DNA from: JAFALX01 sp036378495
GTDB lineage: Bacteria; Chloroflexota; Dormibacteria; Aeolococcales; Aeolococcaceae
Reading direction: 5' to 3'
Length of the DNA: 39,349 nt
NCBI GenBank assembly: GCA_036378495.1
Contig: DASUWI010000121.1
Span: 1 to 39,349 of the forward strand
This document shows, piece by piece, positions 14,429 through 21,283 of the stretch. The stretch's first letter is position 1. Each line of letters begins with the position of its first letter. The notes under the pieces were generated by a model. The model was not told the origin of the DNA. It ran no database searches and worked only from the letters and a program-made list of their open reading frames with translations. Both the position numbers and the translations under genes were made by a program.

Positions 14429-15901
14429 CTACGCCGCCACCGCAGGTTCCACCGCGGGCGCGGCGTCGACCTCGGCGACGTCGGCACGCCGAACGAGAAG
14501 CGCCATCAGCACCGCGCCGGCAAGGAGCAGGAACGCGGAGACCAGGAATGCGGTGCGGAAGCCGGTCACCAGCGCCGAGACGCGCAGCGCGGCGGACGGT
14601 GCGCCGTGCAGGCCCGTCAGCGCGGCGCTCGTGGCGTTGGCCGCAATCGTCGACAGCACCGCGAGGCCGAGCGCGCCACCCAGCTGCTGCGACGTGTTGA
14701 GCAACCCGGAGGCGAGGCCCGCGTCGGCTGCGTCGACGTTCGTCGTCGCGATCAGCGTCACGGGTACGAAGGTCAGACCCAGGCCGAACGCCATCAGCAT
14801 CAGCCCCGGCAGCAGGTCGCCCGCGTAGCTGCCCATGACCGGGATGCGGCTGAGCAGGATCAGGCCGGCGCCGGCGATGCTCATGCCCATCACGCCGACG
14901 TTGCGCACTCCGAGGCGCCGGATGAGCTGCTGCGACAGTCCCGCACCCGCGATGATTCCTGCCGTCACTGGCAGAAACGCAAGGCCGGCGCGAAGCGGAC
15001 TGTAGCCGAGGACTCCCTGCACGTAGAGCGAGGCGAAGAAGAACATGCCGAACATCCCGGCAGCGACGATCAACATCACCAGGTTGGCGCTGGTGAGCGA
15101 GCGCAGCCGGAAGATGCCAAGCCGGATCAGCGGCTGACGCAGGCGCACCTCGAGCGCGACGAACGCCACCAGGAGCGCGGCAGCGGCGGCAGCCAGGCCC
15201 AGCGTTTGCCCGGAGAGCCAGCCGGCCGTCTGCGCGTTCACCAGCGCGTAGACCAGCACCATGAGGCCGGCGGTGATCGACACGGCGCCCCAGACATCGA
15301 TGCCGCGGCCGATCCCGGCCGCGCGGCTCTCGGGGACGAAACGGACCGCCAGGAGCAGCGTCACGAGCCCCACGGGCACGTTGACGAAGAACACCCACTG
15401 CCACGACAGGAGCTGCGTGATGATCCCGCCCAGGAGGAGGCCGACCGCGCCACCGCCGACGGCCACGGCGCTCCACACCCCCAGTGCCTGGGTGCGCTCC
15501 TTGCCCTCGGCGAACGAGGTGGTGATCACCGACAGCGCCGCCGGGGCGATCAGCGCACCGCCGAGTCCCTGCAGCGCCCGGCCCGCGACGAGCACGGCTG
15601 CCGAGCCGGCGATGCCGTTGAGCAGCGAGGCCAGCGAGAACAGGACCACACCGGCGAGGAAGACGCGCTTGCGGCCGAAGAGGTCGCCGGCGCGCCCGCC
15701 GAGCAGCAGGAAGCCGCCGAACGTGAGCGTGTAGGAGTTCACCACCCACTGCAGGCTGCCGGTGGAGAAGTGCAGCGCTCGCTGGATGGATGGCAGCGCC
15801 ACGTTCACGATGGTGGCGTCGAGGATGACCATGAACTGCGCCAGAGCGACGATCACCAGGATCAGCCACGGGCTGGACTCTTGCCGGGGGGCTCTGGTCA
15901 T
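14429..15901 (-). CDS. DHA2-type (EmrB/QacA) MFS drug transporter
   Basis: The 490-residue protein has about 14 TM segments. Its signatures are the DHA2 family: LDATIVNVALPSIQRAL (motif D1, 28-44), GGRAGDLFGRKRVF (motif A, about 68-81), and AVGGGAVGLLLGG with WQWVFFVNVPVG (motif C region and following). Family members export drugs, dyes and organic acids by proton exchange. ATG 15901 has GGGAG seven bases upstream on the minus strand. It is divergent from a TetR gene, and the intergenic 18-bp palindrome is a likely shared operator. The stop is 40 bases before the start of the ferritin-like gene. Confidence 0.9.
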   Translation of the reverse strand: MTRAPRQESSPWLILVIVALAQFMVILDATIVNVALPSIQRALHFSTGSLQWVVNSYTLTFGGFLLLGGRAGDLFGRKRVFLAGVVLFSLASLLNGIAGSAAVLVAGRALQGLGGALIAPAALSVITTSFAEGKERTQALGVWSAVAVGGGAVGLLLGGIITQLLSWQWVFFVNVPVGLVTLLLAVRFVPESRAAGIGRGIDVWGAVSITAGLMVLVYALVNAQTAGWLSGQTLGLAAAAAALLVAFVALEVRLRQPLIRLGIFRLRSLTSANLVMLIVAAGMFGMFFFASLYVQGVLGYSPLRAGLAFLPVTAGIIAGAGLSQQLIRRLGVRNVGVMGMSIAGAGLILLSRIPVMGSYAGDLLPGLMLMAFGLGLTFVPVTLIATTNVDAADAGLASGLLNTSQQLGGALGLAVLSTIAANATSAALTGLHGAPSAALRVSALVTGFRTAFLVSAFLLLAGAVLMALLVRRADVAEVDAAPAVEPAVAA

Positions 15902-15957
15902 TTCTGATCTCCCTGTTCTAAAATCGGAGCGTCGGTTCCAGATATGTGCTGCAAGAT

Positions 15958-15975
15958 ACGGAACCTAGGTTCCGT
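15958..15975. promoter_or_regulatory. Perfect 18-bp palindromic operator between EmrB-type transporter and TetR genes
   Basis: ACGGAACCTAGGTTCCGT equals its own reverse complement. It lies in the 89-base divergent gap, 57 bases from the transporter start and 16 from the TetR start. A further GGTTCC half-site lies at about 15934. Such palindromes are typical TetR sites. Confidence 0.75.
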
Positions 15976-15990
15976 TTGTCAAGGGTGCCC

Positions 15991-16602
15991 GTGTTTTCTC
16001 TGAGCTCCGCGGCGGGTGGTGGGCGGCCCCTGCGAGCCGATGCCCAGCGCAACCGGGTGGCGATCCTCGACGCGGCCGAGGCGGAGTTCCGCGATCGCGG
16101 CATGGAGGCGTCCATCGACGGCATCGCAGAGCGCGCCGGCGTCGGGGTCGGCACCGTCTACCGCAACTACGACACCAAGGAGGCGCTGATGCGCGCCATC
16201 GTCGCGGCGCACGTCGCGCCGCTGGTGGAGGCGGCGCAGCAGGGGCTGAGCGACCCGGATCCGGGTGCCGCGTTCTGCGGCTTCATCCGCCGCATCACCT
16301 CCGAATCCTGCGAGTTCAAGGCCCTGGCCGACGCGCTCGCCGGTGCCGGGCTCGACTTCGCCGCCGTCAAGGAGCAGGCCGCCGGCGACCTGTTTGATGC
16401 GGTGCGCCAGCTATTCGAGCGGGCCCAGCAGGCTGGCGCGATCCGGGGCGACGTGACCGCGGACGACATCGGCGCGCTGATCCAGGGGCTGTCCCACACG
16501 GCGCACATCACCAGCGACCAGGGTCAGATGGCGCGCTGCGTCGACCTCGTCGTCGACGCCCTGCGGCCGGCCGCCGCGGCCCCGTCGTCGCGTCCCGCCT
16601 GA
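15991..16602 (+). CDS. TetR family regulator, likely repressor of the adjacent transporter
   Basis: The 203-residue protein has the TetR N-terminal domain at about 18-65: ILDAAEAEFRDRGMEASIDGIAERAG, then GVGTVYRNYDTKEALM (recognition helix region). The ligand-binding C-terminal half is all-helical and unspecific. Family members bind a palindrome and release it on ligand binding. The divergent transporter and the 18-bp palindrome support autoregulation with drug or metabolite induction. GTG 15991 is chosen because AAGGG lies five bases upstream. GTG 15985 in the same phase is an alternative. It is convergent with the haemoglobin gene across a hairpin. Confidence 0.88.
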   Translation: MFSLSSAAGGGRPLRADAQRNRVAILDAAEAEFRDRGMEASIDGIAERAGVGVGTVYRNYDTKEALMRAIVAAHVAPLVEAAQQGLSDPDPGAAFCGFIRRITSESCEFKALADALAGAGLDFAAVKEQAAGDLFDAVRQLFERAQQAGAIRGDVTADDIGALIQGLSHTAHITSDQGQMARCVDLVVDALRPAAAAPSSRPA

Positions 16603-16622
16603 CGCCTGCTCAGTCCGGGACG
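16591..16622. terminator. Hairpin between convergent TetR and haemoglobin genes
   Basis: CGTCCCG pairs with CGGGACG across an 18-base loop, covering both stop codons. It could act in both directions. No T-run. Confidence 0.35.
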
Positions 16623-17086
16623 ATCCCCGGCTGCAGCCCGTCCCAGCTCCAGTGCGGCATCGGCAGGTCGCGCGGCACCACATCGCCCGGGCCGGGATAC
16701 CGGAGCACGCGCGACACCGCCCACTCCATGTAGGCGCGCAGCGCGGCGCGAAACTCGGCGTCGGCCGGCAGGTTCGCATCGTCTGCCGCGCGCACGAAGC
16801 AGTCGACAAAACGCCGGCCGAGGTCGCTCATGTCGCCGTTGCCGGCATGCAGCTGCAGGACGTACGACTCGTCGGCGCACGTCTCCGAGTACCGCGGCGG
16901 GCCGCCGAGCACCTCGGCCCAGTAAGCCGCCAGCCGCTCGACATGCTGTGGATGCTGGTCCGGGTGCGAGAAGGGATGGTTGAGCTCGGGATCGGCGAGG
17001 CAGCGTGCGTGGTGCGCGCGCGCCAGGGCCAGAAAGGCGGGCTCCCCCCCGGCGAACTCGAAGAGCGTTGGACGCTCTGAGCTCAC
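16610..17086 (-). CDS. Group II truncated haemoglobin
   Basis: The 158-residue protein has the 2-on-2 globin layout of group II: LAAYWAEVLGGPPRYSET (the WxxxxGGP/RY stretch, about 53-69). The likely proximal His is at position 80 (LQLHAGN), with the G-helix stretch YMEWAV further on. These bind haem and handle O2, NO or CO in the cytosol, often in detoxification. The C-terminal tail (HWSWDGLQPGIVPD) is slightly extended. GTG 17086 overlaps the upstream stop as GTGA, coupling it to the exported protein gene. The His and Trp assignments are by pattern, not alignment. Confidence 0.75.
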   Translation of the reverse strand: MSSERPTLFEFAGGEPAFLALARAHHARCLADPELNHPFSHPDQHPQHVERLAAYWAEVLGGPPRYSETCADESYVLQLHAGNGDMSDLGRRFVDCFVRAADDANLPADAEFRAALRAYMEWAVSRVLRYPGPGDVVPRDLPMPHWSWDGLQPGIVPD

Positions 17087-17997
17087 CAGTCCGAGAACAT
17101 GAATCCGCGCCGGGCGGGCGGCGACGGCGGAGCCGGGGCCGGAGCCGGCGCAGCCGCAGCTGCCATCGCGATCGCCACCCGCGGCTTCCGCCTGGCCTGC
17201 GGCTGGAGAGCGAGCGCGATCACCACGATGGCGCCGCCCATGGCGATGGCATCGATGGCCAGGAGCAGCACCGGTGGATCATCCGGGGTGGGGCTGATCG
17301 GGGCCAGCGTGGGGGAGACCTGTGGCACCGCACCGCCGACGCGCCACAGCGAGGCGACCTGCGGCGGCTTGAACAGCGGCGTCGGGGCGGGCGCGGGGGC
17401 GGTCCGCGGCGCGGATGGCGCGGCGGGAGCGGCCGGGGCGGCCGCGGGTGGTGCGGCGGGCACCGCCGCGGGCGCGGTCAGCGGCGCAGGTTGCCGCTGC
17501 TCCAGCACGGGCTGCTGGCTCACCGGTGCGGGAACCAGGGTCGGCTGCGTCCGGGAGTTGTTGTCGTTCGGGTTCGCCGTTGGGGTGGGCGAGCCGGGCA
17601 CCGTCATCACCCGGAAGGGCGCGGTGACCGGGGTCCCCGGAATCGGCGCGCCGCTGAGGTCGTTCTGGGTGGCCACCACGCGATCCATGCCGGCGCTCAC
17701 GTTGGGGACGGTGAAGGTGAACATGACGGCGCCGGGTCCGCCCGGATCGCCCGACCAGAGCGTGGGGCCCTCGGCGGCGTTGAAGCGGATCTGCACGGGA
17801 CCGGCACCCATGGCGAACCCGGTACCGAACCCCTGCACCCTCGCGCCCGGGGCCCCGGAGCTCGACCGCAGGATGATCTGCGGCTGGCTCGGATCCGCGG
17901 CCACCGTGACCGCCAGCAGCGCAGCAGCCAGCAGCGCACCGGCCGCCGCCGCGACCAGCCGACCCGAAGCATGCCGCCAGGGATTTGTCACCGCCAC
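17083..17997 (-). CDS. Membrane-anchored exported protein with Pro/Ala-rich linker, unknown
   Basis: The 304-residue protein has an N-terminal signal/TM (ASGRLVAAAAGALLAAALLAVTVAA, about 10-34). An extracytoplasmic beta-rich domain (about 38-135, pattern PGARVQGFGTGF like IPT/TIG folds) follows. A long Pro/Ala/Gln-rich linker (about 137-220), a second TM (LLLAIDAIAMGGAIVVIALAL, about 243-263) and a short Ala/Pro-rich cytoplasmic tail complete it. The structure is that of a surface-anchored binding or adhesion protein, but no family is certain. GTG 17997 or GTG 17991 (GAGG five bases upstream) could start it. The -10 box TAGAAT lies 30 bases upstream. Translationally coupled to the haemoglobin gene downstream, an unusual partner. 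Confidence 0.6.
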   Translation of the reverse strand: MAVTNPWRHASGRLVAAAAGALLAAALLAVTVAADPSQPQIILRSSSGAPGARVQGFGTGFAMGAGPVQIRFNAAEGPTLWSGDPGGPGAVMFTFTVPNVSAGMDRVVATQNDLSGAPIPGTPVTAPFRVMTVPGSPTPTANPNDNNSRTQPTLVPAPVSQQPVLEQRQPAPLTAPAAVPAAPPAAAPAAPAAPSAPRTAPAPAPTPLFKPPQVASLWRVGGAVPQVSPTLAPISPTPDDPPVLLLAIDAIAMGGAIVVIALALQPQARRKPRVAIAMAAAAAPAPAPAPPSPPARRGFMFSDW

Positions 17998-18027
17998 CTC
18001 ATCCCGGGGGAAACGACTTGGGGCGGG

Positions 18028-18033
18028 ATTCTA
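18028..18033 (-). promoter_or_regulatory. -10 box TAGAAT of the exported-protein/haemoglobin operon
   Basis: TAGAAT on the minus strand lies 30 bases upstream of the GTG start at 17997, with a led start and a GAGG ribosome site. No clear -35 box. Confidence 0.45.
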
Positions 18034-18051
18034 CTGCCGTCGCTGTCCGGT

Positions 18052-18111
18052 TTGCAGGGTGCGCGCCTGCAACGTCTCGGGCAGGGCGTTTCCATCGATG
18101 CCACCCTGCCC
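18052..18111. repeat. Two adjacent short hairpins in a divergent intergenic region
   Basis: TTGCAGG/CCTGCAA (18052-18072, 7-base loop) and GGGCAGGG/CCCTGCCC (18079-18111, 17-base loop) are both perfect. They lie between the exported-protein gene (left) and the coiled-coil gene (right), in 192 bases without a gene. They may be operators or RNA structures. Confidence 0.4.
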
Positions 18112-18175
18112 GGCCCACGCGTTGCAGCCAGGGTTGGCGGGATACGAGCCGCACACCGGGGCCACCCGCCGGGTG

Positions 18176-18181
18176 TACGGT
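18176..18181 (+). promoter_or_regulatory. -10 box TACGGT of the coiled-coil gene
   Basis: TACGGT is followed by eight bases and ATG 18190, a leaderless arrangement. Confidence 0.4.
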
Positions 18182-18189
18182 CAGCGGCA

Positions 18190-18912
18190 ATGGCGGACGA
18201 GGAGTCGCGGATCACCGCCGAGGTGATGCGTGCCCCGCTCGATCGATTCGTCGCGGCGCGCACCGACGCGGTGGGAGCTCTGCGCAAACGCGGGAACGCC
18301 GCCCTGGCGGCGCGCATCGCGGCACTGCGCAAGCCGTCGGTTGCGCTGTGGTCGCTCAACCAGGCCGGAGTTGTGGCCCGCCACGACCTCGACATGCTGC
18401 GCGAGACGAGCGTCGCGCTGCGGCGGGCGCAGGATCGCGTGCTCGGCGGTGATCGTGCCGCTGCGGCGGCGATGCAGCGAGCCGGCGAGCGGCAGCGTCA
18501 GCAGCTCGACGTGGTGACGCGGCGCCTCGGCATGGTGCTCGGCGCGTCCGGCCACCCCGCGCCGGAGGCGACGTTGCGCCGGATCAGTGACGGCCTGCGC
18601 GCCGTGTCCATCGGCGATGACGACACATGGCGCGCTCTGCGCGACGGCCGCCTCACCGCCGAGCCGGAGGCGGCGACATTCCCGATCACCGACGCACCGC
18701 TTGCGCCGGCGGCCGCCGCGGATGCGGTGGAACGTGAGGCGGCCGCGACGCGCAAGCGGAGTGATGCGGCGGTTGCCGACGTGCGCCGCGCCGAGGCCAT
18801 CGAGCGCGCCGCCGCCGAGCAGCTGGCGAGTGCGCAGCGCCGTCACGAGGAAGCGTTGCGTGCGCTCGAGGAGGCGCGCGCTCGGCTCGCCGAGCTCGAC
18901 CGCACCCGCTGA
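18190..18912 (+). CDS. Helical coiled-coil hypothetical protein
   Basis: The 240-residue protein is almost entirely Ala, Arg, Glu and Leu rich and predicted helical. It includes a C-terminal coiled coil (RAEAIERAAAEQLASAQRRH, then ALRALEEARARLAEL) of about 75 residues. No TM, signal or catalytic motif is seen, and I do not recognise the family. The start at 18190 follows a -10 box by eight bases. It is alone on its strand and ends at a hairpin before the convergent methyltransferase gene. Confidence 0.65.
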   Translation: MADEESRITAEVMRAPLDRFVAARTDAVGALRKRGNAALAARIAALRKPSVALWSLNQAGVVARHDLDMLRETSVALRRAQDRVLGGDRAAAAAMQRAGERQRQQLDVVTRRLGMVLGASGHPAPEATLRRISDGLRAVSIGDDDTWRALRDGRLTAEPEAATFPITDAPLAPAAAADAVEREAAATRKRSDAAVADVRRAEAIERAAAEQLASAQRRHEEALRALEEARARLAELDRTR

Positions 18913-18914
18913 TC

Positions 18915-18931
18915 GCCGTCCCGCGGACGGC
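18915..18931 (+). terminator. Hairpin after the coiled-coil gene
   Basis: GCCGTCC-CGC-GGACGGC, a perfect 7-pair stem with a 3-base loop, begins two bases after the stop. No T-run follows. Confidence 0.45.
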
Positions 18932-18982
18932 ACACGCGCCTGCGTGCGACTGATGCGCGAAGCACCACTCGATGGCGAGCAG

Positions 18983-20062
18983 TTACCGCCCCGCGCCGGC
19001 CGCGGCCCCGAGCTTCTCCTCGGCCATGCGCGTGCCCTCGACGCGCGCGCGGATCTTGGCGAACGCCGTGTCCCGCGACGTCGACGTGTCGTCGCCGAAC
19101 GGCGAGAACCCGCAGTCGTCGCACGTGCCCAGCCGCTGGACCGGGATGTACTCCGCGGCCTCGAGGACGGCGTCGCGCACCTCTTCTGGTGTCTCGACCC
19201 GCGGGTTGATGGGATCGGTGACACCGATGAACACGCGTTGGTCGTCGCGCGAGCTGTCGCGGATGATGCCGAGCACGCGCGCCCGGTCGCTCTCGCCGGC
19301 GAGCTCGATGTAAAAGTTGTGCGCCTTGAGGCTGAAGAGCGCGGGCAGCAGATCGGCGTAGTCGATGTCGGCGCTGTGCGTCGAATCCTGGTCGCCGCCG
19401 GGACACGTGTGCACGCCGATGTGCTGCCGCTCGGCGTCACTGAATCGATCGAGCACCGCGTTGTTGAGGTCGATGAACGCGTTCAGCACGCCCTTGCCGG
19501 GATCGAGCTTCAACGCCAGCCGTCCCTCGGTGAAGTCGATCTGCACCGAGTCGGCGCCGTGCTCGAGCGAGCGCCGGATGTCCGCCTCGGCCTCGTCGAT
19601 GAGGTCGGCGATGAAGGCGTCGCGGGAGTAGCCGGGAATGCCGCTCTCCGGATAGATCAGGCTCAGGACCGACGCCGCGATCACCGCCTGCTTGACGGGG
19701 ACGTGCGCGAACTGCCGGGCGACGTCGAGGTACGCGTCGGCGTGCACGCCATAGCGAAAGGGCCCCGCCGTCAGCAGCGGGAGCTGCCGCGTGTGGCCGT
19801 CGGCGAAGGGGATGACCACGCCGCCGGGGTCGAGCGGCAGGCCGGTCAGCGGATAGGTGGCGAACGAGGGCTTGGTCTGCTCGCCGTCGGTGATCACCGG
19901 CGAGCCCGTCGCCTCGAACAGTTGAATCGTGTCGCGCACCGCGTCGCTGCCCGCGCGCTGCAGCGCCTCGGCCGAGATGCGTCCCTCGGCGAAGTCGACC
20001 ATCGCGTCGATGAGCGACCGCGGACGGGGAATGCTGCCGATCGGTTCGGTGGGGATGCCCAT
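18983..20062 (-). CDS. MetE C-terminal-like (cobalamin-independent methionine synthase II) methyltransferase
   Basis: The 359-residue protein is a single-domain member of the MetE/UROD-like fold. It starts IGSIPRPRSLIDAM, has the substrate segment VITDGEQTKPSF (56-67), and carries probable zinc ligands His218 and Cys220 (VHTCPGG). A further Cys317 lies in CDDCGFSP near the C-terminus. Full MetE is about 750 residues, so this is the shorter archaeal/actinobacterial type that may use a different methyl donor or thiol acceptor. ATG 20062 has AGGAG six bases upstream. A GTG three bases earlier is possible. It is divergent from the flippase-like gene. Confidence 0.8.
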   Translation of the reverse strand: MGIPTEPIGSIPRPRSLIDAMVDFAEGRISAEALQRAGSDAVRDTIQLFEATGSPVITDGEQTKPSFATYPLTGLPLDPGGVVIPFADGHTRQLPLLTAGPFRYGVHADAYLDVARQFAHVPVKQAVIAASVLSLIYPESGIPGYSRDAFIADLIDEAEADIRRSLEHGADSVQIDFTEGRLALKLDPGKGVLNAFIDLNNAVLDRFSDAERQHIGVHTCPGGDQDSTHSADIDYADLLPALFSLKAHNFYIELAGESDRARVLGIIRDSSRDDQRVFIGVTDPINPRVETPEEVRDAVLEAAEYIPVQRLGTCDDCGFSPFGDDTSTSRDTAFAKIRARVEGTRMAEEKLGAAAGAGR

Positions 20063-20143
20063 CACGCGCTCCTGCGGACCGTCCGCTGCACCTCGTCCCG
20101 TCCCGGTGAGGGTCCGCCGGCCCCCGGGCCCGACGCGAAGCGT

Positions 20144-20158
20144 ACTCGGGTCCCGAGT
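20144..20158. promoter_or_regulatory. Palindrome ACTCGGG-T-CCCGAGT in divergent region
   Basis: Perfect 7-base arms with a one-base centre, in the 187-base gap between the MetE-like (left) and flippase-like (right) genes. It may be an operator. A CGATGAGT element follows at 20169-20176. Confidence 0.45.
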
Positions 20159-20249
20159 CGGCGGGTTGCGATGAGTCCGCCGGATTGCCGGCGTCTACAC
20201 GTGTGTCAGCCCGAGGCCGCCCGCGCGGCCGCCACACAGGAGATCGCGA

Positions 20250-21236
20250 ATGATGCGCAAGGCCATCCTTCCCGGTGCTGCCGTCGCCGGCGTCGGCGGA
20301 TTGCTGATGGCCGTGAATCCGCGGTCGGTCGCATCGGCCTTCGCGCATTTCGAGAGCTGGACGCTCATTCCGATCCTCGTCCTGATGCTCGGCTTCTATG
20401 CGCTGCAGGGTCTCCGCTGGCATCTCCTGCTCCGCGCCGCCGGTGCGCGTGTCCGTCTGGTTGACAGCCAGCTGATCAACTTCGCGGGCCAGGCGATGAC
20501 GGCCGTGGTGCCGCTCGGAGACCTCACCCGGGCGATGCTGGTCAGCCGCTCGTCAGGCGTCGACGCCGGAGCCGCCGCCGCCACCGTCACGGTGCAGGAG
20601 CTCACATTCACGCTGCTCGTCGTCCTTGCGGCCATCCCCGCGCTGGGTCATCTGCCGAACGGGATCTGGCTGGTGCTCGTCGTGGCCGGGGGCATCGCCG
20701 CGGTGATCACGCTGCTCAGCGTTGCGCGGCTGTTTCGCGTCGTGCTGCGCGGCGTGCGCTGCACGCCGGGGCTGCGCCGTTTTGCAGCCGGCGTCGAATC
20801 GCTGCAGCGCCAGACTGCGCGGCTGCTGCGCATGCCGGCCGTCGGCGCGGGCGCGGTGATGGACCTGGGTCGCGTGCTGGCCGCCACCGCCGCGCTCGGA
20901 CTCGTGCTGCACGGCCTGCACGTCGACAACCTCGGCTGGTGGAACATCTCGCTGGTTCTCGCCGCGTCGTTCGTCGGCGGCGCGCTGAGCCTGCTCCCCG
21001 GTGGCGTCGGCGCCAATGAGGCGACGGTCGTCGGGACGCTCGTGATCCTGGGGGTCAACCCCGCGGTCGCCGCGGCGGCGGCGCTCCTGCAACGGCTGAC
21101 GCTGACGGCGGTTCCCGCGCTCGGTGGGGCGCTCGCCTACGCGGAGCTGCGCCGCCGCCGCAGGACGGTTGCGCGGCGCACGGCCGGCGACGGCGTCCCG
21201 GTGCCGCAGGTCCTCGTGTTGCGCGCCGCCGCATAA
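20250..21236 (+). CDS. Lysylphosphatidylglycerol synthase TM region / flippase-like family membrane protein
   Basis: The 328-residue protein has about seven hydrophobic segments. Its signatures fit the UPF0104/LPG_synthase_TM family: LQGLRWHLLLRAAG (51-64), then an AMTAVVPLGDLTRAML stretch, and SLLPGGVGANEATVVG in the second half. The family includes the flippase half of MprF and stand-alone lipid or polyisoprenoid flippase candidates. The ATG at 20250 has AGGAG eight bases upstream, and a second ATG follows at once. The cytoplasmic tail is Arg-rich. No aminoacyl-transferase half is attached, so it is a membrane-only member. Confidence 0.82.
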   Translation: MMRKAILPGAAVAGVGGLLMAVNPRSVASAFAHFESWTLIPILVLMLGFYALQGLRWHLLLRAAGARVRLVDSQLINFAGQAMTAVVPLGDLTRAMLVSRSSGVDAGAAAATVTVQELTFTLLVVLAAIPALGHLPNGIWLVLVVAGGIAAVITLLSVARLFRVVLRGVRCTPGLRRFAAGVESLQRQTARLLRMPAVGAGAVMDLGRVLAATAALGLVLHGLHVDNLGWWNISLVLAASFVGGALSLLPGGVGANEATVVGTLVILGVNPAVAAAAALLQRLTLTAVPALGGALAYAELRRRRRTVARRTAGDGVPVPQVLVLRAAA

Positions 21237-21271
21237 CCAGGCGGCCGGAGGCAGCGCGACGCCGGATCGCC

Positions 21272-21277
21272 GACACT
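21272..21277 (+). promoter_or_regulatory. -10 box GACACT before the FAD oxidoreductase gene
   Basis: GACACT is followed by six bases and GTG 21284, supporting that start instead of GTG 21278. Confidence 0.35.
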
Positions 21278-21283
21278 GTGTGC

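Noticed and set aside
14343..15869. A 508-codon open frame overlapping the transporter on the same strand
   Set aside because: Its translation is Arg/Gly-rich with no hydrophobic segments, while the transporter frame has clear DHA2 motifs.
10096..18931. Classical rho-independent terminators
   Set aside because: The hairpins at 10096, 12792, 16591 and 18915 lack T-runs on the relevant strand, so they are only called terminator-like.
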